From: Microbacterium terrae
GTDB taxonomy: Bacteria; Actinomycetota; Actinomycetes; Actinomycetales; Microbacteriaceae
Length of the DNA stretch: 64,000 nucleotides
Direction of reading: 5' to 3'
Assembly (NCBI RefSeq): GCF_017831975.1
Contig: NZ_JAFDSS010000001.1
Location: forward strand, 1,116,001-1,180,000
A program made the position numbers and the translations under genes. Of the stretch, positions 1 to 9,158 are shown in pieces (within the stretch, counting starts at the first letter, position 1; every line of letters begins with the position of its first letter). The notes under the pieces are model-generated. The model made no database searches, was not told the origin of the DNA, and worked only from the letters and a program-made list of their open reading frames with translations.

Positions 1-118
1 TCTGCGGCGCGGAATGGCGAGGATGCCGGATCCGTTGTATCCTGATGTGCTCGGGTGTTCGCATCCGGGGTTGGAAATTCCACAGTGTGACAGCGGCCTC
101 TTCGCACGAAGAGCTCAT

Positions 119-489
119 GGGGATGATCGGTTTCGACATCGCCTGTGACTCTGCGTGAAGCGGGCCGAGGATGCAGGGTTATCTCGTGAACGCTCCCTGC
201 AAAACCATAACTGCCGAAAAGAAGCAGTCCGCGTTCGCCCTCGCTGCCTGAGCAGCGAGCCCGACGCCGTCAATCCGTGACTGATCCCGTCACGGGTATT
301 GGCGTCATCTAGGGATCTAGCTGCGTGACGTCGCCTGAGCGTCACGCGGGACTTTCTTCAGGCTGGGCCCGTCGACTTAGGTGTCTGTGACAAAGGTCGG
401 GGCCGAGCAGAACGCTTCTACAGACTGCGCCCGGAGAAACCGCAGTATTGCAGCGTTGGACGGGGGTTCGATTCCCCCCATCTCCACCA
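119..489 (+). ncRNA. ssrA: transfer-messenger RNA (tmRNA)
   Basis: One-piece tmRNA, which with SmpB rescues stalled ribosomes and tags the unfinished protein for proteolysis. The 5' end GGGGATG (119-125) pairs over seven positions, one a G-T wobble, with CATCTCC (479-485), followed by discriminator A and an encoded CCA (487-489). The T-arm GGGGGTTCGATTCCCCC precedes it. The tag reading frame ends at TGA 249-251 and its last residues read KKQSAFALAA, the hydrophobic ALAA end recognised by ClpXP. The resume codon was not settled: in the frame of the stop the codons before KTITAEKKQ are TGC and CCC. The 118 bases upstream show no gene. Confidence 0.95.
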
Positions 490-511
490 GTGCCGCTGTC
501 ACGAAGTATCT

Positions 512-552
512 GCCCCGCGATCCCGTGGAAACATCGGGATCGCGGGGCTTTT
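512..552 (+). terminator. Rho-independent terminator of ssrA
   Basis: A perfect 14-bp stem (512-525 with 535-548) closes a 9-base loop and is followed directly by TTTT. It lies 22 bases after the tmRNA CCA end. Confidence 0.9.
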
Positions 553-604
553 CTGTGCTCGCGGAGCGGCGGCCCGAAACCGAATCGCCCCCGTGCTCCG
601 TGGT

Positions 605-1093
605 TCACCCGGTCGTGCGCTGCGCGTCCATGTGCTGTTCGTGCCACCAGGTGCCGCCGTCATCGTTGGAACACCACCCGTCCCAGGCGAACGTGTCGGG
701 CGCGATGCCGCTGAATACCCACCTCACACGGCGACCGTCGGCCTGCACGCCCATGAGCTCGACACGATCCTCGACCTCTTCCGCGGTGAGGACGACGTGC
801 TCCGCGGCTCGCGGACAGAACCAGACGACCCGCCAGCCGACCCGCGAGTCCCACGTGCGCACGGTCGTACCGACCGCAGAACCCGTGGCATCGACGAGAA
901 CGTCCTGCACCCCGCTTCCGCCGAGTATCCAATCGAACGTCCACACCAGGTCGCTTTCGGACCATGCGCCGGCATCTTCGCTGTACAGCGCGTTGCGAAC
1001 GGTCCATTCGCCCACGAAGCGCCCGAAACCGGCGAGTTCGGACGCGATCTCCAGGGCTGGCCCGTCGGCGAGGAGACTCCGGTGCATACTCAC
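605..1093 (-). CDS. conserved hypothetical protein, DUF1579/lipocalin-like
   Basis: A 162-residue soluble protein without signal peptide or membrane segment. It is rich in Trp and aromatics within alternating strands (GEWTVRNALY, WRVVWFCPRA, RRVRWVFSGIAPDTFAWDGW), which suggests a small beta-barrel of the lipocalin/DUF1579 kind; no catalytic motif is visible. The GTG at 1093 was chosen because a TAGATT box (1105-1100) lies exactly six bases before it, the leaderless arrangement seen often in this window; GTG 1099 and ATG 1087 are in-frame alternatives. It stands alone between the ssrA terminator and the sigma factor operon, so context gives no function. Confidence 0.65.
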   Translation of the reverse strand: MSMHRSLLADGPALEIASELAGFGRFVGEWTVRNALYSEDAGAWSESDLVWTFDWILGGSGVQDVLVDATGSAVGTTVRTWDSRVGWRVVWFCPRAAEHVVLTAEEVEDRVELMGVQADGRRVRWVFSGIAPDTFAWDGWCSNDDGGTWWHEQHMDAQRTTG

Positions 1094-1260
1094 GCGCACA
1101 ATCTATCCACCGGCACGGACAGTCCGAACGCAGACGCACTGCGATCACCCGGGCGCCCCGATCGCCTGAGGCGTGGGGAGCCTGATGCTCCGAGGACCTC
1201 GAGACCGAGCAGCCGGCCGTGGAGATCGACGTCCCCGGCCGTGCCGACATGCCGCCGGGG

Positions 1261-2316
1261 TCAGGGTGACGCGTCGCCGGAGATCCCCTGGCAGATCCCG
1301 TTGGCGCGTGCCAGCTCCTCATCGACGATGAGGCCGTCCCGCGTGACTGTCGGCGTCGCATCGTTGCCCACGATGGCGTACGCGTCGGCGCGGATCGCGT
1401 AGTCCTTCGAAGTGACCGGGTCATTCGTCTCGAAATAGGCGTGCCAGGCGGCGTCGATGAGGATGCACCGGTAGATGCCGCTCGCGTTGTCGGCTTCGCT
1501 GAAGTCTCCGACGCCGAATGGCTCGGTGTGGGGGAGGTCGTCCCAGTCGGGCCACGAGTAACCCGGCGGCAGCGGTTCGGGCCACTCCGCGATCGCCGCC
1601 GCGTACTCGATGGCCTCGCGGTCGGATCCATGCCAGTCCAGCGCCGCTCGGGCGACGATGGTGGTGACGCAGTCGCCGGGCTCGCCGTCGGGCGCGGTGA
1701 CGGCGAGGTCGATCTCGCGCAGCGATGTCCAGACGGCGGGCATCGGGTTGCCCTCGATGCGCCACGTGTACGTCTGTTCAGACGTTGGGAACGGCCCGAG
1801 CTCCACGTCTGTTCCGTCGTCGAGGCATTCGCCGTCCTCTCGTGGATGGAGCGAGCCGCTCGCGGTGAGTTCATCGTGCGGCGTCACCAGGTACACGACC
1901 TGAGCCGTCATCGAGTCGCCGTCGACGCGAACGACGACCCGACCCTTCGTGGAGCCATCCGGCGATTCGAAGGTGCCGAACGCCTCCGCATCCGCGGTGG
2001 GCACCGGCGCCTCGAGGGCGGTGGGGCCGGCATCCGGCGTCGGCACGCCCGTGGTGACGGGCGGCGCCGTCCTGCCGAAGCCCGCGATGGTCGGAACTGC
2101 GGCGACGACCACCGCGACCGCGGCGACCGCGATCGCCGATGCCGCCCAGGCACGGACGTGTGTGGCGCGCCGCGGTCGCCGCGCGGTCGCGTTCGCGCTG
2201 CTGTCCTGGAGCCGGTGCAGATCGGTCTCGGCGCGCACGCTGAGGCGTTCGCGCGGCTCGCGGGAGTACGGGCTGGATGCTTCCAGCAGTCGTTCCAGCT
2301 CGCTGTCAGTGATCAT
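1261..2316 (-). CDS. single-pass membrane protein, probable sigma-factor partner
   Basis: A 351-residue protein with a cytoplasmic N-terminus of about 55 residues, one hydrophobic helix (about 56-78, Ala/Val-rich) and a large extracytoplasmic part with several Cys residues. Its start overlaps the stop of the sigma factor gene by 11 bases, so the two are translationally coupled. Topology and position are those of an anti-sigma factor, but the N-terminus lacks the HxxxCxxC zinc motif of ZAS anti-sigma factors. The anti-sigma role is therefore inference from context. The extracytoplasmic domain was not recognised; it contains many acidic residues and paired Cys (ECLDDG, GDCVTT, YRCILID, NGICQG) that may form disulfides. 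Confidence 0.7.
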   Translation of the reverse strand: MITDSELERLLEASSPYSREPRERLSVRAETDLHRLQDSSANATARRPRRATHVRAWAASAIAVAAVAVVVAAVPTIAGFGRTAPPVTTGVPTPDAGPTALEAPVPTADAEAFGTFESPDGSTKGRVVVRVDGDSMTAQVVYLVTPHDELTASGSLHPREDGECLDDGTDVELGPFPTSEQTYTWRIEGNPMPAVWTSLREIDLAVTAPDGEPGDCVTTIVARAALDWHGSDREAIEYAAAIAEWPEPLPPGYSWPDWDDLPHTEPFGVGDFSEADNASGIYRCILIDAAWHAYFETNDPVTSKDYAIRADAYAIVGNDATPTVTRDGLIVDEELARANGICQGISGDASP

Positions 2317-2818
2317 CCGTCTGCCCCACCGTCATCATCTGATCCCACGCGTCGCGGTCTTCCGGCGCCGGCCAGGCCGCTCGAAGCGCCGCCTTCGCCC
2401 GGCTGATCCGCTTCCACACCGCACGCTCCGAGCAGCCGAGCACCACGCCGACGTCGGCGGCGCTCAGCCGATCCCAGTACGTGAGCTGCAGAACCTCCTG
2501 CTGTGCGGGCGGAAGGGTCGCGAGCAGCCCGAGCAGCACATCGACGTCGTCGTCGTCATCACGGGCTGCGAAGACCACAGCATCCCGCACCGCGCGATGC
2601 TCGCGGGCCTGCCGACGCACGTCGGCCTTGCACAGGTTGTCTGCGGTGCGGAAGAGCCAGCCGACCGGATGCGGGTGGTGCGAGGGGAGCTTGCCGAGCG
2701 CGAGCTCGAATGTTGACGCGACGATGTCGTCAGCCGCTGCCGATCCCGCGCGTCTCACCACGAATCTCCTGAGATCGGAGTGGTGGGAGCGGAACAGCTC
2801 CTCGAACCCGTCGCGCAT
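2306..2818 (-). CDS. ECF-type RNA polymerase sigma factor
   Basis: A 170-residue protein with only the two conserved sigma-70 parts. Region 2 (about residues 1-70) carries FEELFRSHHSDLRRFVVRRAG and the DDIVASTFELAL helix. Region 4 (about 105-150) is a helix-turn-helix reading LPPAQQEVLQLTYWDRLS and ERAVWKRISRAKAALR. An Asp-rich linker joins them. It would bind core RNA polymerase and direct it to a small regulon. It is coupled to the downstream membrane protein, its likely controller. The ATG at 2818 follows GGAAGG at a normal distance. Confidence 0.88.
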   Translation of the reverse strand: MRDGFEELFRSHHSDLRRFVVRRAGSAAADDIVASTFELALGKLPSHHPHPVGWLFRTADNLCKADVRRQAREHRAVRDAVVFAARDDDDDVDVLLGLLATLPPAQQEVLQLTYWDRLSAADVGVVLGCSERAVWKRISRAKAALRAAWPAPEDRDAWDQMMTVGQTDDH

Positions 2819-2880
2819 GGGACCCTTCCGCGTGCACCGGTGGGTCGATCGACCCTGTCACCTGTATATGCGCAGCGCGG

Positions 2881-3762
2881 CTACATCCTGACATCGCCGA
2901 CGCGCCGGACGAAGTCCCGCATCAGCAGATTGACCTTCACCGGATCACGGGCCTGCGGCAGGTGTCCTGCACCCTCGATCACGACGAGCTCGCCGCCGGT
3001 GAGGTCGGCGACGATGGCGCTGCGCGCCGGGTTCTGACACCGGTCGAGTGAGCCGTTGATGACGAGTACCGGGCATCGCACGGCGGCGAGCACCTCACGC
3101 GCCGTGTCGGGAGCGTTCAGCAGGTACGGCGGCGAATCGTGCTCGAGCAGCATCATCTCGGCACCGGCGCCGAGCGACCACTCGAAGCAGTCCTCGCGCT
3201 GCTTGGTCGAGTGCGGCTCGGGGAACATCTGGCCCCAGAAGAAGCGCGAGAAGTCGGGCCAGTCGGCCGACCAGTGATGGCGGTTCTGCTTCTGCCATCC
3301 CTCGTACTCGTCGCGGACCTCGTCGAAGTCGAAAGCGATGCGGTGGGGGAGCGGGTCGGTGAGGAGCATCCCCGGATTGATCGCGCACACGCCGAGCACA
3401 CGGTCCGGGCGCTCCGCGGCCATCAGCAGGGCGTGTCCGGCGCCGGTGCAGACCCCGGCGATGACGGCACGGTCAGCCTCGACGGCATCCAGCACCGCCC
3501 ACTCGTCGTCGAGCAGGTCGCGATCGGCCATCTGCTCGGGCACGCTCGGCTTCGCACTGAGGCCGTTGCCGCGCGGGTCGCTCACGACGACGCGGAAGTG
3601 TCGAGCGAGGAACGGGATCTGCGCCTTCCAGGCGCGACTGTGGATGATGACGTCGGGCATGAGCAGGTAGATCGTCGGCTCGCCGTCGCCGTACACCTCG
3701 TAGTGCACGTCGAGCCCGTCACGGCTGACGAACCCGCTCACGGTCGGTTCGAGTGCGCGCAT
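2881..3762 (-). CDS. alpha/beta hydrolase with a Cys nucleophile
   Basis: A 293-residue alpha/beta-hydrolase fold protein. The nucleophile elbow reads AGVCTGAGH, so the nucleophile at about residue 105 is Cys, not the usual Ser. The acid is probably Asp in INGSLDRC and the base is His in GAGHLPQ. Strand beta-4 with VVVSDPRGNGLSAKP is typical of the fold. A Cys-Asp-His triad is known from dienelactone hydrolase; whether this enzyme hydrolyses an ester or thioester cannot be said. Its ATG overlaps the TGA of the preceding glycosyltransferase gene (ATGA, 3762), so the two are coupled. A longer open frame runs upstream, but the fold begins at MRALEPT, which fixes the start. Confidence 0.85.
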   Translation of the reverse strand: MRALEPTVSGFVSRDGLDVHYEVYGDGEPTIYLLMPDVIIHSRAWKAQIPFLARHFRVVVSDPRGNGLSAKPSVPEQMADRDLLDDEWAVLDAVEADRAVIAGVCTGAGHALLMAAERPDRVLGVCAINPGMLLTDPLPHRIAFDFDEVRDEYEGWQKQNRHHWSADWPDFSRFFWGQMFPEPHSTKQREDCFEWSLGAGAEMMLLEHDSPPYLLNAPDTAREVLAAVRCPVLVINGSLDRCQNPARSAIVADLTGGELVVIEGAGHLPQARDPVKVNLLMRDFVRRVGDVRM

Positions 3763-5012
3763 CAGATCAGCTCCGCGAGCATCGCGGCGGCGCGGGCCGC
3801 GCCGTCGGTCTCCACCGGCCGGTAGTCGATCTCGCGCGCGACCTCGGCCACGAGTGCGGCTGCGAGCGCCTCGGGATCGCGCAGCTCCTCGTAGCGGATG
3901 CGGCGGCCGGCGCCGTAGCGCTCGAGGCGATGCCTCACGTGGAAGTTCTGCTCGAAGTGATTCTCGAGAGGCACGTAGAGGAACGGGCGGCGTGCGGCGG
4001 TGAGCTCCATGCACGTGGTGAGCCCACCCTGCGCGATCGCCACGTCGCACGCGGCGAGGGTGCGGTAGAGGTCGGGCACGAAGCCGCGCACCTTCGTGCC
4101 GGCGCGGCGGGGGAGGGTCGACGGATCGATCCGCGGACCGGTGACGACGAGGAATCGCAGCTCGGGGAGACGTCGTCGTGCGGCCGGGATCGCGCCCATC
4201 ACCCGGCGGAGCAGTGCGGCGCCGACGCCGGAACCGCCGACGGTGACGACGCAGAGGATGTCGTCGGGTCGATAGCCGAGGCGCTCCCGCGCGGCGAGCC
4301 GCTCTTCGTCGGTCGGCGGGGTGAAGCCGGTGACGTATCCCGCGAATTCGTAGTTGGCGACGGTCCACTCGCGGATGTCGGGGAGCCCGACGCCGAACGA
4401 CGCATCGACGACGTCGTCGGGGCTTCCCACGAAGATCGACGCATCCCGCAGGCGCCGGTACCGCGCGCGCTGATCGAGCATCTCGGCGTTGTAGTCGGCG
4501 GTGAGCTCGGCCTCCGCCTCCCCGCCGGCGGGCATGGGCAACCAGCCGACGAAGTCGGTGAGCCAGGCGAATGCGAATCGCTTGAGCTCGGGGTTCTCAT
4601 GGAGGAAGTAGTCGACGTCCCACGCTTCGTCGCCGATGACGAGGTCGTAGTACGTGTCGTCCACCACGTCGTTGAACACGAGGAAGTTGTGCACGAGGAT
4701 CTCGTCCATGCGCCTGATCGCCTGGAAGGCGTGCAGGTCGTGATCGGCCGCTTCGTCTTCGATGTGGGCCGATTCGTTCGCCAGAGACGAGGATGCCGGA
4801 TGCACGGCCTCACCGGCATCCGTCAGCACCCGCGTGACCGGATGCTGCGCCAGCCAGTCGATCTGCAGGTCGGGATGCAGGGCCCGCAGCTCCTGCGCGA
4901 TGGCGACGTCTCGACGGGCGTGGCCCAGGCCGATCGGGGAGGAGAGGAACAGTGCGCGCCTCGGCCGGCTCTGCGCCCTGACCCAGGTGCGACTCCGTGA
5001 CATCGCTGCCAT
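3762..5012 (-). CDS. glycosyltransferase, UGT/MGT type (GT28/GT1-like)
   Basis: A 416-residue GT-B fold glycosyltransferase. The N-terminal half starts with LFLSSPIGLGHARRD, the glycine-rich acceptor-side loop. The C-terminal half carries VTVGGSGVGAA, VRGFVPDLYRTLAACDVAIAQGG and RPFLYVPLENHFEQNFH, which match the nucleotide-sugar binding region of MurG/UGT enzymes. The start was taken at ATG 5012, with GGAGAGG upstream; ATG 5003 is the alternative, and a longer in-frame extension is Arg/Ala-rich and non-conserved. It is the middle gene of methyltransferase - glycosyltransferase - hydrolase and overlaps the hydrolase by ATGA. Acceptor and sugar donor are unknown. Confidence 0.85.
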   Translation of the reverse strand: MAAMSRSRTWVRAQSRPRRALFLSSPIGLGHARRDVAIAQELRALHPDLQIDWLAQHPVTRVLTDAGEAVHPASSSLANESAHIEDEAADHDLHAFQAIRRMDEILVHNFLVFNDVVDDTYYDLVIGDEAWDVDYFLHENPELKRFAFAWLTDFVGWLPMPAGGEAEAELTADYNAEMLDQRARYRRLRDASIFVGSPDDVVDASFGVGLPDIREWTVANYEFAGYVTGFTPPTDEERLAARERLGYRPDDILCVVTVGGSGVGAALLRRVMGAIPAARRRLPELRFLVVTGPRIDPSTLPRRAGTKVRGFVPDLYRTLAACDVAIAQGGLTTCMELTAARRPFLYVPLENHFEQNFHVRHRLERYGAGRRIRYEELRDPEALAAALVAEVAREIDYRPVETDGAARAAAMLAELI

Positions 5013-5071
5013 GGCCCCAGTGTCCTCTCCTCCGCGCGTGCTGTCAGGTGCAGGTGCCGGTGGCGCTGCCT

Positions 5072-6175
5072 TCAGGGCCGCGCTTCGAGGACGCGGTTGA
5101 ACGGCGTCTCGGCGACGCTGCGGAACCGGGTGAACCCGCCGGCGGCGGTGACGTCGCGGATCCGCGCGGGCCCGGCCTGGGTTCCGAGCGCGAGCCCCAC
5201 GTCCTGCGACAGCGAGGCGGGCGTGCACAGGAGCGTCGAGAAGCCGTAGTAGGCGCGCCCGACCGGGTTGAGGTTGTCTTCGACGTGGTCGCCGGCCATC
5301 GGCTCGACGATCATCCAGGTGCCGTCATCGGCGATGGCTTCGCGCACGCGCCGGGCCGCGCCGACCGGATCCCCCATGTCGTGGAGCGAGTCGAACATCG
5401 CGACGAGGTCGTAGCCGTGTCCGGCGAACTCCTGCGCCGATGCGTTCTCGAACGTGACCCGGTCGGCGACTCCCGCCTCCGCGGCGCGGGCGCGCGCCGT
5501 CTCGATCGAGGCGGCGTGGTAGTCGGAGCCGACGAAGCGGGAGTTCGGGAAGGCCTGCGCGAGGAGGATGGTGGATGCCCCGTGGCCGCAGCCGACGTCG
5601 GCGACGAGTGCGCCGCGTTCGAGCTTCTCCTGCACGCCGTCGAGCGCCGGAATCCATGAGGCGACGAGGTTCGCGTTGTAGCTCGGCCGGAAGAACCGCT
5701 CGCACCCGATGTGCACGTCGGTGTCGTGCTGGTGCCAGCCGAAGCCCGCTCCACTGCGCGCCGCTTCGACGATGTGGTCGGTGTCGTGCACGGTGCCGAG
5801 AGCGATCTGGAAGAATCCGGGCAGGAACGCCGGGCTGTCGGCATCCGTCATCGCCAGCGCGTACTCCGCGGGGAGCGTGTAGCGCCGCGTCGTCGTGTCG
5901 TAGGTGACGTAGCCGCCCGCGGCCTGGGCGTTCAGCCATTCGCGCGCGTACGGCTCGGCCGTCTGCGTGCGTTCGGCCAGCTGAGCGGGTGTCGTCGGTC
6001 CGTGCGCCGCGAGGTCGCGGTAATAGCCGAGCTTGTCGCCGAGCACGACCAGCGCGGCGTTGAGCGTCGCCCCGACCTCGTCGACGGCGCGGAAGACGAA
6101 GCTCATCAGCTTGTCCGTGTCGATCGCGAGAGGTGCAGGATCGGTGGCGGGGGTGGGATCGGTTGCGAGAGACAT
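5072..6175 (-). CDS. SAM-dependent methyltransferase with winged-helix N-terminus
   Basis: A 367-residue class I methyltransferase. Residues about 20-110 form a dimerisation/winged-helix domain as in O-methyltransferases and Rv2258c-like proteins (TPAQLAERTQTAEPYAREWLNAQAAGGYV). The SAM site is VADVGCGHGASTILLAQAFP followed by the acidic end of strand 2 (FVGSDYH) and the motif YDLVAMFDSLHDMGDP. The ATG is preceded by AAGGAGCAC, a good ribosome site, with TAACGT as a possible -10 box further up. It heads the minus-strand operon and is divergent from the large LuxR-type regulator across about 100 bases. The substrate is unknown; the three-gene set suggests tailoring of a small molecule. Confidence 0.87.
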   Translation of the reverse strand: MSLATDPTPATDPAPLAIDTDKLMSFVFRAVDEVGATLNAALVVLGDKLGYYRDLAAHGPTTPAQLAERTQTAEPYAREWLNAQAAGGYVTYDTTTRRYTLPAEYALAMTDADSPAFLPGFFQIALGTVHDTDHIVEAARSGAGFGWHQHDTDVHIGCERFFRPSYNANLVASWIPALDGVQEKLERGALVADVGCGHGASTILLAQAFPNSRFVGSDYHAASIETARARAAEAGVADRVTFENASAQEFAGHGYDLVAMFDSLHDMGDPVGAARRVREAIADDGTWMIVEPMAGDHVEDNLNPVGRAYYGFSTLLCTPASLSQDVGLALGTQAGPARIRDVTAAGGFTRFRSVAETPFNRVLEARP

Positions 6176-6264
6176 CGTGTGCTCCTTCGTCGGTGATGCT
6201 TCGACGTTAGGAAGGGGACGGATGCCGTCGCGTCCGGGGACCCCCCTGGTCTCGGCGCCGGTTC

Positions 6265-6277
6265 TAGACTCGGGGCA
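6265..6277 (+). promoter_or_regulatory. leaderless promoter of the LuxR-type regulator
   Basis: TAGACT (6265-6270) is six bases before ATG 6277, so transcription should start at the start codon. Confidence 0.6.
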
Positions 6278-9048
6278 TGCTGGTGGGGCGCCAGGCCGAG
6301 CAGCAGGCGATCGGACGGCTCGCGGCGGCCGCTCGCCTGGGGGCGAGCGGCGTGCTCGCGGTCACCGGTGAGGCGGGGGTCGGCAAGAGCGCCCTGCTCG
6401 AGCAGGCTGTCTCGTCGTTCGTCGACATGCGCATCCTCCGCGCGCGGGGTGCGGAGGCCGAGAGCGAGATCCCGTTCGCGATGCTGTCGCAGCTGCTGCG
6501 CCCCGCGCTCGCCGAGATCGACGCGATCCCACCCGCGCAGGCGGCTGCGCTGGCGACCGCGCTGGCGCTGCGCGGTCGTGGCGAGTCGGCTGCGCCGACG
6601 GTGCCGAACGAGGTGACCGCGCCCGCCGTCCACACTGCGCAGACCGACAGGTTCGCGATCGGTGCCGGTGTGCTCAGCCTGATCTGCCGATACGCCGAGG
6701 GCGGGGCAGTGGCGGTCGTGGTCGACGATCTGCAGTTCGCGGATGCGCCGTCGGTGAGCGCCCTGGTGTTCGCGGCGCGGCGACTCTCTGCCGACGCGGT
6801 GATCGTGCTGCTCGGGGTGCGCAGCCCCGAAGGCGACCGGAGCGTCGAGGGGCTGCCCGGGCTCGCGCTCGGCGGGCTCGACCTGGAGTCTGCCCGCGAG
6901 CTGCTCGCGGGCAGTGGCGTGATCGGCGACGGCGTCGCGGCCCTCCACCGGGCGACGGGCGGCAATCCTCTCGCGATGATCGAGCTCTCTGGAACGGGTG
7001 CGGTGCCGGGGGCGGTCGATGACGGACTGCCCCTGCACCTGCCGCGGACGCTCGCGGATGCGTTCGGCCGGCGCATCGCGCTGCTCGACGATCCGGCGCG
7101 CGATGTGCTGCTCGTGGCAGCGGTCTGCGGGCGCGACCTCGGCATCGTGGCACGGGCGTGCCACGAGCTCGGACTCGACCCGGGCCGTCTCGCTGCCGCG
7201 GAGACGGTCGGGCTGGTGACGGTTCACGGTGGCACCGTCGAGTTCGGGCATCCGCTCATGCGGGCCGCGGCGTACTCCGCGGCTCCCATGCCGAGGCGTC
7301 GGGCCGCCCACCGCGCGGCTGCCGCAGTGCTTCCTGCGGGCGACGTCGATCGCCGCGCGTGGCACCTGTCGGAGGCGGAGTGGGGCCCGGACGCGTCCGT
7401 TGCGGACCTTCTCGTCGAGGCGGGGGAGCGGGCCGTCGCGCGCGCTGCGTACGCGACGGCGTCCGCGGCGTTCGAGCGAGCCGCGCGGAGGAGCCCCGAC
7501 GACGCGCAGCGGCAGGAGCGGCTGATCCGGTCGGCCGACTGCGCCTGGCTCGCCGGGCGCGGCGAGGAGGCGACCGCCCTGCTCGATGAGGCCGACCCTG
7601 CCGGCGGCGACGGCGCGGTGGACCTGCGCGGAGTCGAACTTCGCGCATCCATCGCCGCGCGATCGGGCTCGGTGCTCGCCGCGCGCGACGAGCTCCTCAT
7701 CGCCGCCGACGCCCTGTCTGCTGCCGGCCGCGTCGACGACGCCGCGATCGCGCTGGCCGACGCGGTGCATGCCGGGTTCTACCTCGGCGACGCGCGCACG
7801 GCGCTGGGCCTCGCCGATCGCCTCGCGACGATTCAGCCCCTCCTCGTCGACCCGCGTGCCCGTGCACTCGGCCTGATGGCGACCGGCATGGCTGGTGTGC
7901 TCGCCGGCCGCGGGGGAACGGACGAGATCCGCGCGGCCGCGCCGCTGCTGGAGGATGCACGATTCCACCGTGATCCGCGACGGCTGTCCTGGCTCCTGCT
8001 CGTGCCGCTGTTCCTCCGCGAGACGGGTGGCGGCGCGAGGCTGCGGGAGCTCGTCGCCGAAGTCCGCGACGAGGCCGGGATCGGCGCCCTCCCCGCCGTG
8101 CTCTTCCACGTCGCCCGCGACGAGTCGACGACGGGCGACTCCTGGGCTCGAGCCGAGGCCGATTACGGCGAGTCGATCCGGCTCGCCGCCGAGACGGGGC
8201 AGACCACCGAACTCGCGATGTCGCTCGCCGGACTCGCGTGGCTGGAGTCTCGGGCCGGTCGAGAGGAGTCGTGTCGCTCGCACGCGGCTCGAGCGCTCGA
8301 GCTGTGTCGTGGCCGCGACATCCGTATCGGCGAGATCTGGGTCGGGCACGCGCTGGGCGACCTGGATCTGGCGCTCGGGCGCACCGAGAGCGCGCTCGCG
8401 CGCTTCGTCGACCTCCTGGCGCTCCTGGAGCGGCTCGGACTCGACGACGTCGACCTCGATCCCACGCCTGAGGTCGCCGACGCCCTCATGAGGACTGGGC
8501 GGCATGATGAAGCAGCCGCAGCCGCGGCATCCTTCGTCCCGCGCGCCGACGCGAAGGGGCAGCCGTGGGCGCGTGCGCGCGCCGCGCGCGCGGCCGGCAT
8601 CGCGGCGGCGGACGACGCTTTCGACGGCTGGTTCGACGCGGCGCTCGAGCTGCATCGCGACACCCCCGATCGCTTCGAGACCGCCCGCACACGCCTCTCC
8701 TACGGAGAGCGGCTGCGCCGCGTCGGGCGGAGGGTGGATGCACGCGAACAGCTGCGTGCGGCGATGGACGTGTTCTCTGTTCTCGGCGCGACGGTGTGGG
8801 CGGATCACGCGGCGGTCGAGCTGACCGCGACGGGAGAGCACGTGAGGTCGAGGACGGCGGATCCGCTGTCGATGCTCACTCCGCAGGAGCTGCAGGTCAG
8901 CATCCTCCTCGCCGACGGGCGGACCACACGCGAAGCCGCTGCCGCTCTGTTCCTCAGTCCGAAGACGGTGGAGTACCACCTGCGAAAGGTCTACACGAAG
9001 CTCGGGATCGGGTCGCGGGCGGAGCTCACCGCGCTGATCCCGCACTGA
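6277..9048 (+). CDS. large ATP-binding LuxR-family regulator (LAL/MalT type)
   Basis: A 923-residue regulator. The N-terminus has a P-loop (GEAGVGKS, residues 31-38) and a Walker B-like strand VVVVDDLQFAD. The middle is a long helical TPR-like region (AYATASAAFERAARR and similar). The C-terminal 60 residues are a LuxR helix-turn-helix: LTPQELQVSILLADGRTTREAAAALFLSPKTVEYHLRKVY, broken here only by family-typical spacing. LAL proteins bind a small inducer and ATP, oligomerise and activate neighbouring genes. It is divergent from the methyltransferase operon, which is its most likely target. The inducer is unknown. Confidence 0.9.
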   Translation: MLVGRQAEQQAIGRLAAAARLGASGVLAVTGEAGVGKSALLEQAVSSFVDMRILRARGAEAESEIPFAMLSQLLRPALAEIDAIPPAQAAALATALALRGRGESAAPTVPNEVTAPAVHTAQTDRFAIGAGVLSLICRYAEGGAVAVVVDDLQFADAPSVSALVFAARRLSADAVIVLLGVRSPEGDRSVEGLPGLALGGLDLESARELLAGSGVIGDGVAALHRATGGNPLAMIELSGTGAVPGAVDDGLPLHLPRTLADAFGRRIALLDDPARDVLLVAAVCGRDLGIVARACHELGLDPGRLAAAETVGLVTVHGGTVEFGHPLMRAAAYSAAPMPRRRAAHRAAAAVLPAGDVDRRAWHLSEAEWGPDASVADLLVEAGERAVARAAYATASAAFERAARRSPDDAQRQERLIRSADCAWLAGRGEEATALLDEADPAGGDGAVDLRGVELRASIAARSGSVLAARDELLIAADALSAAGRVDDAAIALADAVHAGFYLGDARTALGLADRLATIQPLLVDPRARALGLMATGMAGVLAGRGGTDEIRAAAPLLEDARFHRDPRRLSWLLLVPLFLRETGGGARLRELVAEVRDEAGIGALPAVLFHVARDESTTGDSWARAEADYGESIRLAAETGQTTELAMSLAGLAWLESRAGREESCRSHAARALELCRGRDIRIGEIWVGHALGDLDLALGRTESALARFVDLLALLERLGLDDVDLDPTPEVADALMRTGRHDEAAAAAASFVPRADAKGQPWARARAARAAGIAAADDAFDGWFDAALELHRDTPDRFETARTRLSYGERLRRVGRRVDAREQLRAAMDVFSVLGATVWADHAAVELTATGEHVRSRTADPLSMLTPQELQVSILLADGRTTREAAAALFLSPKTVEYHLRKVYTKLGIGSRAELTALIPH

Positions 9049-9158
9049 TCCTGCGCCCCGTCCACGTTCCGGGGTCGTCGCACGCACCGGGTGGCGGCGG
9101 CCGTGTGCTCGGCGCTCTCGCGTGCGTGTGTCGGATGGCGGGCCTACGCTCGGGGATC

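Noticed and set aside
430..489. A separate tRNA
   Set aside because: It is the tRNA-like 3' end of tmRNA; its acceptor partner is at 119-125.
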